Assembly: GCF_964199755.1 (NCBI RefSeq)
Contig: NC_133902.1
Span: 60,147,217 to 60,211,216 of the forward strand
Length of the DNA: 64,000 bases
From: Larus michahellis
Lineage: Eukaryota; Chordata; Aves; Charadriiformes; Laridae
Direction: 5' to 3'
Made by a program: the position numbers and the translations under genes. Within the stretch, counting starts at the first letter, position 1. Each line of letters opens with the position of its first letter. Shown one piece after another: positions 55,001-64,000 of the stretch. The notes beneath the pieces are model-generated. The model was not told the origin of the DNA and made no database searches. It saw only the letters and a list, made by a program, of their open reading frames with translations.

Positions 55001-57477
55001 CAGGTCGAGACACGTGTTGCCGGGAAAAACGCCACGATGCACAGAGCAACACATGGCAACAACTCTGGTGGAAAGGGAGGGGTTTTTTCAAAAAACAAAA
55101 ATTTAAAAATCCCCAACAACTATGTCTCCCAAGTCTGACAGCTGGCAGGCACTGTGGTGTGTCATGCTACAGGCCACCACCCCCAAGAGGACCATGTTCC
55201 TGGACCTCTAAGCAGCCGGGCTGGTACAGAACAGGTTGACCCAGCGAGCAGCCGTCCCCAACCCTTGGAAGAGCTCTCCCGCAGACTCCACACAGCTCTC
55301 CACCACGCAGGATCTGGAGGTAGCGAGACAAGTCCATAACCAGTGAGGAACTGCGCTTTCCACAGAAAAGGTCCCAGCTTCTCCTCCACCAGGACCAGAG
55401 GTCCCTCTTGCAGCCTCTCCTCCTCCGTGACGGGCCCAGACTGACGTAACCCATGTACGGCTGCACTTTGCTTTTCCTGGCACGCTTTGGCTTGGGTCTT
55501 GGCACAGGTTCTCTTTCAGGCACTGGAAGCGTGGTGGGTCTTCTCCTTCCAGCTGGGGATAAAGCAAATGTGCTATTCCCAGGTGAGAGCATCAGTCGCA
55601 GTAACCATTAACTCCACATTTGATAAAACGCTGACTTTCCCCCCCAAATCTTAGCTTTACAATGTAAAAACGTATTCTGCGTTAGAGAAAGGTTTATGTT
55701 CTCTCTATATAAATGGAAGAGCACCTGCAACACCTTTGTTTCCCTTCCCCAGTGCCAACCACTACAAAAAGGTAGATCTTTTTGCAGGGCAGACATTTTG
55801 CCCTGCAGGAAAGAGAATTCCTCTTTGTCCCTCCCTATCAAAACAGTTTAATCCAGGTAAATAAAGGCTTGAATGGATTTTTCATGGGAACTTCCAGCAC
55901 AGACGGCCTGCGAGACAAGTGGGAGGACGCCTTCGGGGACTTCACGCCAGCAACACTAAGAGGAGCCGCTGGCCACGGGCTGCTTTAGGCAGCGTCCCCA
56001 GGACGCTCGTCGAAGTGCAGCATATTCCTAACCAAGGATCAACAAGCCTTCTGCATACGAAAGAGAAATCCAAACAAAAACCAACCACCTCTGCCCCCAA
56101 ATCTGAAGTGCCTCTGTTTTGCCCAGCCTTCCTCCTGTGAGCGGCCGGGGGTCACAGCTGTCAGCTGAGCCCGAGGCGGTGCTACTCTTGCACGGAGGCA
56201 CCACTTTCTCTATTTCTGCCACGCGGGGCCTCCTCTCGCTCGGGCTGCGATACGTGGCCAGGCGCCGTTGGAGTGGCAGCGCCGCAGACCCATGCCGGCT
56301 GGTGCAGCGCAAATCCGCCAGACGCGTGAATAATTCAGCTACGGCACTGCTTGTGCCATCTCCATAGTAATAAATGCAGCGATGCCCTTAATGCAGCAGA
56401 TTATATATAAGCATTCCAAATCTCTTTAGAAGATTAGATTTCATGGGGGCACTAGAGGAACATTGATTAATAAACATGCTGGGAAAAGGGCGTGGGGGGC
56501 AGGGGGGGCTGTTACCTTCGCGTACAGCACTTGGAAACTGCCCCCACTGCCCAAGCCTGGACACCCTGAGGGGCAGAGCAGCGAGTTTTCTCCTAGGACT
56601 GTCCACACACTCGAAAATTAGGTAAAATAACACAGACCCCAGATAATCCTTCACTGGCTGTCACTGAGTTTTTCCTTCTCTGCCCCCAGGTGCAGCACCC
56701 TCCAGTTCCTAAGAGTTCAGAACGCTGTTATTTCTGCTGGTTTTTGAAAGCGTGGACCCTGACTATCCTCAGTCGCAGCTACACGTTAGAAAAGCACAGT
56801 GATGAATGACTTATCCCTAAGTCAAGGGATAAGAAATTGCTAAGAAATTACTTCTTATGATTATTCACCACTCAATTTTCCTGATTCAAGTTTGACAAAC
56901 AGTCACCTAATTGAAAAAAAATAAGTTAACATTCTAAATAGTTCAGTCAAAGCCTGGACCAAAAACACTTCATGAGCACAGCATGAATGTGAATTTCATT
57001 TAAGACAATCCCTGGGTGTTTTGATGTGCAAAAGGCAGCTCCCAGCAGCAGCACCAGTGGAAATGACCTTGTCCAGCACATCCATGAGTGCCTGGAGTCC
57101 GAGCACGGGACAGACGTTTTTACCCGGCCGGTAGCTCGCTTGGGTAATCTTCTTTACCTAACACGGGATAAACGGGATGTTACTGGGCCGTTTGGATGGT
57201 TTGTGTTTTTACCCTTGAGTCGGCCATCCCTGCTTTACTGACAGGGAGAGCCAGGACTCCAGTTTTAATTCGCGGTAAAAGTTCCTCAGTCGAGTCTGTA
57301 CCCAAACTCGGCAGAGGCCAGTGGTACCCAGAGCCCAGCCCTAGGAGAGCCCCTGGAGACAACGTGCGCTTCCTCCCTGCGGCACCCCAGCAATCCCGAG
57401 CACCGCTAACAGACCAGTACCCAACACTGCCGCTGGAGAACTCGCATCTGCAGAGACAGCGCAGTGAAGAGACACAT

Positions 57478-57520
57478 GTACACACACACGCGACCCATGT
57501 ATGTACACACACACAGAGCT
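57478..57520 (+). repeat. Interrupted CA/TG simple repeat
   Basis: Two short (CA)n runs, ACACACACACG and ACACACACACAG, separated by a GTATGT-containing spacer. It is a decayed CA microsatellite. Confidence 0.85.
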
Positions 57521-58988
57521 GTTTCCAACCTGAAGTCATGTTCTTCCACGTACACAGTACTTTTCAGAAGATGCTACAGCATGAAGAAGAGATGGATCAA
57601 GTATTTATCTTGACCATCTTCCCTAACAGCCAGGAAGATGCTGTGACTCAGCACGGTAGAGTTTGAGAAAGGCACCGCAAATTCAGCCAACGCGGCCGGA
57701 ACTGTCACTCATCACCAGGCACGACAGACCGTCCCTCCCCTCCAACACCCGTGCTGGAAAACCCTGGAGATGTGACCGCGCAAAGTGAAACCCCAACCAG
57801 CCACTTTAACCTCACTTCGCACACTGAGCTTTCACCGCCGGCTCTGTCCCCATCCCTCTGTAGAGCTGCCTCCCCCCTCGCTGGCCAGATGTCCCCGCTG
57901 TCCTCATCTCCGAGCACCGCAGCAGCCTGGCACCTCCGCAAGCAGCATGCCTCACTTCCCATTTGTTTTAAATACCGATGCCTGTTCCATCATATAAATA
58001 CATGTGACAGAAATACACACGTGCGTGTGCCAGGCACCTAGAACTAAAGATCTTCAGGCAGTACTTGATATCAGAAAATGATCGCTAACATCGCTGCTGA
58101 CTCTGCCGTTGTGTCTGTCACCAGTTACTTCCATGCACACAGCACCTTCAGCCCAGCGGAGTGATCCACCGCAGTCACTGCTGAAATACTGTCCCTCCCC
58201 GGCAGCAGTTATTTACCAGCTGGCCCAGCACGCATCACATCAACAAACCAGTTCAAAGCAAACCAGAACGCATTCAGGCACCTGAGCCTTTGAATTCCTA
58301 TTAAAAACTAATACTAAAAACTAATCAGATCCTGCTTTTCCTACGTTTTTTTGCAGCACTGCTCTGCTCAGATTCTCGTCAAGTATAATGAGGAGACCTC
58401 GCAACTGGTATGACTTCAGTCTGCTCTGCAGAGGTGCTGCACCACGCAGTCTCTTAGCCCCGGGCAGTGCCCACCGCGCAAGCCCAGCCGTCTCTGCGCT
58501 GGGCTGTAGAAGAAGAAAGGCGCTTGGCTGGAGCGGGACACGGAAGACTGGGGCTGAGAAGGAAAAGATACAGGGAAAAAGGAGAATCTGGCGGACTTAA
58601 AGCACAGAAGGGAACCCCAGAGAAGTGTTTTCCCCAGCGAGGACACACGACCAAATGGCTCATTGCTACCCAGGTCCTGAGATTACCCGGAGGGTTTCAG
58701 GCCCAGGAATAAAGGAGCTCTTTTCCAAGGCTGAGGGCCCTGGCGCTTCCTCTACACGCTGTAGGTCTGCATGGACATGGCTGATGTCATGTCCAGAGAG
58801 GACACCAGCTCCCGCTGTACTATTTCGGGATCCAGTTCAGAACAGGGAAAACAGCCTCAGCCCCTCGTGTTCCACCCAGCACCGAGCCGGGCCAGCGCTG
58901 GGCACCTGCGAGTGCACGCCTGCGGGGACGCCCGGCCGCACCATACACCTTGGGTACTAAGGGCAGTAAGAGAACTAAAACACTCTTT

Positions 58989-60098
58989 GGTTTGACTTGA
59001 AAACATTCTATTTAATTTATACAAATAACTACTAAATAGAAAAAGTAGATTAAAACAAAATAGTTATTTTTCTGGCAGAGTTTAAATGCATATTATATAG
59101 CTTAGAAGAAATAAAATGCATTTTCCCCACAGCATTCATGACCTAAAGTTCTAGTTAATTCCTCCACTGCTTTCCTTTTCTAGATCAGTAAGATACTAGA
59201 CACAACGTCATGTGGGTAATGGCTATATATATGTTCCGTATTTGAACTGAAAATATGTTACAGACCACACACCTACAAATGTGAAGCACTTAAAATGTGA
59301 CTATCGAGTTGTAATATGATAATACAGAAAACAATTTATGTTTCAGGTTATATTGTGTTACAAAAACATCTGTGTAAGAAATCATGAAAGAGGCCACATA
59401 AAAATAAGCTTTAACTTTATGCACTTATTTTACAGTTTAAAAAACTGGCAAGTGCACTAGTAATAAATAATTTGCAAGTTTTGTATAAACGAGAAATTCC
59501 TAATGTTCAGCATTATTGTAAACATCAGTACACATGTAAAATGCAGCTAAAATCTGACAGTTACATTTTCAGTTTACCAAATTCATTTCCTATTATTCAG
59601 GCATAGATCAATGTAGTATACAGCCAATCATCTTTTTGGCAAGTCATGTCATTAAAATTAACAGTGACAGTGCAAGTAAGGAATGCAAAGAATTCCTAGT
59701 GCAATAAAGAAGAGAAGCACAGGCAATATTGCTGATTAAAATTTACCACTTCCATGTGTTCACCCTGGGAGTGATTAGGAGAATTAAAAAAAAAAAAAAG
59801 AAAAAAGCTGTTCAAAGCCATTATTTAATGCCCTGATCTTGTCTTAGGATTTCTCTGTCTTCCTTCAGGCCACTACCTTTGCAACAGTACATCCAGCGTG
59901 AGTCCTTATAGCTTGACCATTTGTGAAATGCCCGTCGTAGTCACGGAGCAAAGTCCGATGTCTCCCAAACTGATGGCTTGGTAAGAACTTCTGCCTCTCT
60001 AAGTAGCCACATGGGGACCAATCGTATCAACCGTCTGGCCAGATTACTTCTGAACCAGAGAAATGCCTTCCCACCAGGAGAGCACCACGAGAAGAAGG
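58989..60098 (-). other. ACVR1: ACVR1 3' untranslated region
   Basis: About 1.1 kb of markedly AT-rich sequence directly after the ACVR1 stop codon. It ends near a run of AT-rich sequence with an ATTAAA signal, beyond which base composition shifts to GC-rich intergenic DNA. The length agrees with the roughly 1-kb 3' UTR I recall for mammalian ACVR1. An A-tract with poly(A)-like composition lies at about 59786-59806 on the plus strand. Confidence 0.7.
59011..59016 (-). terminator. ACVR1: Probable poly(A) signal ATTAAA for ACVR1
   Basis: Plus TTTAAT gives the common variant signal ATTAAA on the minus strand, about 1.09 kb past the stop codon. Another ATTAAA lies near 59824 and could give a shorter form. 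No AATAAA in this strand fits better. Confidence 0.5.
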
Positions 60099-61479
<1,381 letters not shown>

Positions 61480-62032
61480 TTAAGAGTTAACACCACAGTG
61501 TCAAGCAGCCGTCAAACAACAGAACAGCACTTATTATCATAGGAACAGCTTTTTCTACCCAAAATGTTAATTAATTGGCTCACATTACAATTCCACCAAG
61601 TACAAACTCTATTTTGCAGATGCTTGAGACGAAATGATGAGAAATAAATTTACTTGCCAAAAGGCCATCTTTTATAATGCATGGAGTCTTACTGACTACC
61701 ACAAAATTGGGATTTCTACTAGCAAATGCAAAATATTTAAGGTCTGCATTGTGGTTTTTAGCAGGCTTACCACACGCTTTGCATGGTTCTACGATTCCTG
61801 AAAGAGTCCAATAAGCACGTCAGCATCTACAGATGGCACATGCCATCCCAAAGCCAAACACCTGAGGGCCTGCGGCACCCAGTGCCTGTATGCATTTTCC
61901 AGGATTCTGCATTGAAAAATGAGTTGATGTGTATGCTCGCGCAACTTGTCACCCAGCTTCCATAAAGCTGGCAGGCTAAAAAGCCTTTTGCCTACTCTCT
62001 AAGGCACGCACGCAGCACTGCTGTTTCATCAG

Positions 62033-62520
62033 CGCACTAAGCTCAAATGATCTATAGGGAGCTCAGCTTTCTTATGAAGCCAATTTAAAAAGCGGCATTC
62101 AAAAGGCAAGGCGTTTGGGTCAGCAGCTTGGAAGAACCCCGAGCCAATGAGGCCCTCTATGTCCAGCAGAAACATGGGCAGAACAATCTTAAAACTGCTT
62201 TTTAGCAGACTGGCAGCCGTCCCACAGTCAGGCGTACATGAAATCCAGGAGAATTTCTGTTGCTTGGGATATACTGAAGTTGAAAAGAGGTTCTCATACT
62301 TTGCTACAGTGGTTGGGATTTAGTTTTCTTGTACTGCTGTAGAGGAAGATCAAAATCCCATAGATCCTCTCTAAAAACCCATAAATCCTTATCTGTGACG
62401 GCTAGTCGAAATGAGGAATAGTCTTCAGGAAAGTACAGCTCCCGTAGAAAATAGCAGGGCGGTTCAAAGATCTGGCTGCCCAAGCGAGTCAGCTTAACAG
62501 AGTAACTAGCAGACTGCAGG
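62033..62520 (-). pseudogene. Unrecognised coding-like stretch with one apparent frameshift
   Basis: On the minus strand, one frame is open from at least 62520 to a TAG near 62305. It reads like folded protein (SVKLTRLGSQIFEPPCYFLR, then DKDLWVFREDLWDFDLPLQQ). At the point where it stops, another frame is open and runs about 90 codons to a TGA near 62033 (it includes KFSWISCTPDCGTAASLL and SFKIVLPMFLLDIEGL). I do not recognise a family. It could be a decayed retrocopy or captured exon in the ACVR1 intron, or two chance frames side by side. No poly(A) tail or target-site duplication was identified. Low confidence. Confidence 0.22.
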
Positions 62521-63904
62521 GTTTGCCCTGCGGTGTTCCGACACGGACGCAGAAGGACAACAGACAATACTACGTGCTGCGTAAAGAAGCATCACCCACC
62601 CTCCTCCTTCCAGCAATTCATAATTGCGCATGCCAACCATCACCTACAGGGCTGAACTCCTGTTTTCACACTCCTCCTGCTCCTCCCAGAACACAGACTC
62701 AAGTTTATTGTGAGAGCTCAAGAATACAAAAAGCCTCCTGCGTATCCACATTGCCTATGCTTCCATTTCAGATAAAGCGGTGGCTTTACAGGAGTCAAAT
62801 GCAGAGCTCCGGAGCTACATCATATGGCTCTGAAAACATTTCCAGGGTCATTAGGGTATTACAGATGACCTTCATCACTAAGAGAGAGCGAGCCTGGCTC
62901 TAATTTACTATTTTCATGTGGTCTTTCCAAAGTATAGGGTATATAACTGGCTGTTTCAGATAAGACATATAGTAACAAATAGATGAAGCGGGTCTCGCCT
63001 TTACTCCAATAGCGTGACTCGAGTACCCTGAGCTACCCCAGCCAAGCATTGCGGCCCCCAGGGGACCACCGCTGGCTCCCAGCAGCCCCTCAGTGGTGCC
63101 AGCAAGCCATCGCAACCTCTAGCCCACACGGCTCCGCTGGCAGAGCTGTCACCGACCTGTGGCACGCTCCCCTTGCGCGCCACCCGCCAAGAGGACACCC
63201 TACATCCAACAGCACGACCCATAGCTTGCCGCTTTCTGCACAGTTTTTAGATGACTTCTGTAATTTACAATACATTGTATTTTTTTGTCCCCTGGGGTTG
63301 CTGGCTTTTTGCTACTCAAATCAACTAGAACTCACACACACAGTAGCGTTTTCTTCACCTTTATTCCTTGCTACTTTAACGTCAGCTTGTCCTATGCATG
63401 CACGAATCTAACTGCTGGGGCAAAGCAAGAGTACGCAGAAACCCAAGCACAGACACAGTCTGGCAGATATAATGACCATCACACCGGGGTGGCTCTGAGC
63501 AGGAACCATCTTTCAGCTTCTGGTGTTACTATTAAAATCGAACAATATCTCAATTCTGGGAATGACAGTGAAGCTTCACCAGGAACAGAACTGCCAGTGC
63601 CAGTACCAGGGGAGGAAAGACGCAAGGCACTGCAAGGAAGGGAGCACATTCAAAAGCACTGACCTACCACTCTACAAGGAACCAGCACCGCTCTATTTAA
63701 AGAGAGTAAAATACCGATTTGGGGGCTTAAATCACATTTTTCAAGTACAGAGAGAAATGCTGAGTGGCTCCTGCTACAGCACAAAGACGATACACAAGTA
63801 CTCTTGGTTGTGGCGAAGGAGTTTCCTCCACACTTTCCTCTTTATACTAAGCCCCAACAGAAATGTACTGAGAATCACTGTGTCACCTTGAGGACCATTA
63901 GATA

Positions 63905-63990
63905 GGTTTTTAAAAAAAAATAAAATGAAAAAAGTAAACAAACATTTTAAAAATTTAAAAATACAATTTGAAAATTTTAAAAAATATCAG
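63905..63990 (+). repeat. A-rich low-complexity sequence
   Basis: Runs of A with scattered T, continuing to near the window end, in the ACVR1 intron. Confidence 0.8.
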
Positions 63991-64000
63991 ACTTATTAGT

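Larger units (their letters stand above)
43351..58988. other. Intergenic region between ACVR1C (5' end) and ACVR1 (3' end)
   Basis: About 15.6 kb with no gene I can support. It contains two abutting CR1 fragments (46945-47582), an A-tract (44151-44194), a TA repeat (49033-49049) and a CA/TG-rich patch (57478-57520). CpG-rich blocks occur at 44560-45080, 46640-46830, 47600-47850, 53150-53880 and 54600-55030. Open frames in the GC-rich blocks overlap in several frames and match no family I know. As the interval upstream of ACVR1C it may hold its distal enhancers. Confidence 0.6.

Noticed and set aside
55167-55592. 141-codon minus-strand frame with a basic, Pro/Lys-rich N-terminal part
   Set aside because: It resembles no protein I know, and alternative frames overlap it. 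No promoter or splice evidence supports it.

Overview
This is vertebrate genomic DNA, most likely from a bird. CR1 LINE fragments are the only interspersed repeat family I recognise. Introns are short, the coding exons are GC-rich, and one 5' end lies in an extreme CpG island. A crocodilian or turtle cannot be excluded, because CR1 is also common there. No bacterial, viral or mobile-gene system is visible, and nearly all long open frames are chance products of GC-rich DNA.

Three genes are present, all on the minus strand, so they read from right to left. From high to low coordinate they are: the 3' end of ACVR1 (ALK2, type I BMP/activin receptor), of which the last two coding exons and the 3' UTR lie inside the window; the complete ACVR1C (ALK7, type I receptor for Nodal/activin/GDF3-class ligands), with nine coding exons between 42877 and 13893; and the first coding exon of CYTIP (cytohesin-interacting protein), which continues past the left edge. 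As I recall it, this is the mammalian order CYTIP-ACVR1C-ACVR1.

Region by region: 1-1502 is CYTIP intron 1. 1503-1658 is CYTIP exon 1, with a compact ETS/E-box/RUNX-like promoter cluster just upstream. About 1.8-8.95 kb is intergenic, with GC-rich patches and two CR1 fragments. About 8.96-13.89 kb is the probable ACVR1C 3' UTR. 13.89-16.31 kb holds ACVR1C exons 9-4 (the kinase domain). Exon 3 (transmembrane and GS box) is near 18.5 kb, exon 2 (extracellular ligand-binding domain) near 30.6 kb, and exon 1 (signal peptide) at 42.8 kb in a CpG island. 43.4-59.0 kb is intergenic, with GC-rich patches and two CR1 fragments joined tail to tail. 59.0-61.4 kb is the ACVR1 3' UTR and last two coding exons; the rest is ACVR1 intron.

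ACVR1C joins into an uninterrupted 1488-nt coding sequence (495 aa plus stop) with every exon phase consistent. The two receptor genes are paralogues: the ACVR1C and ACVR1 exons that encode the same kinase segment are both 131 nt. Points worth a second look are a GC-AG intron in ACVR1C, two CR1 tails identical over 170 bp in inverted orientation 20 kb apart, the CYTIP promoter motif cluster, a frameshifted coding-like stretch in the ACVR1 intron, and several CpG-rich patches not tied to any recognised promoter.
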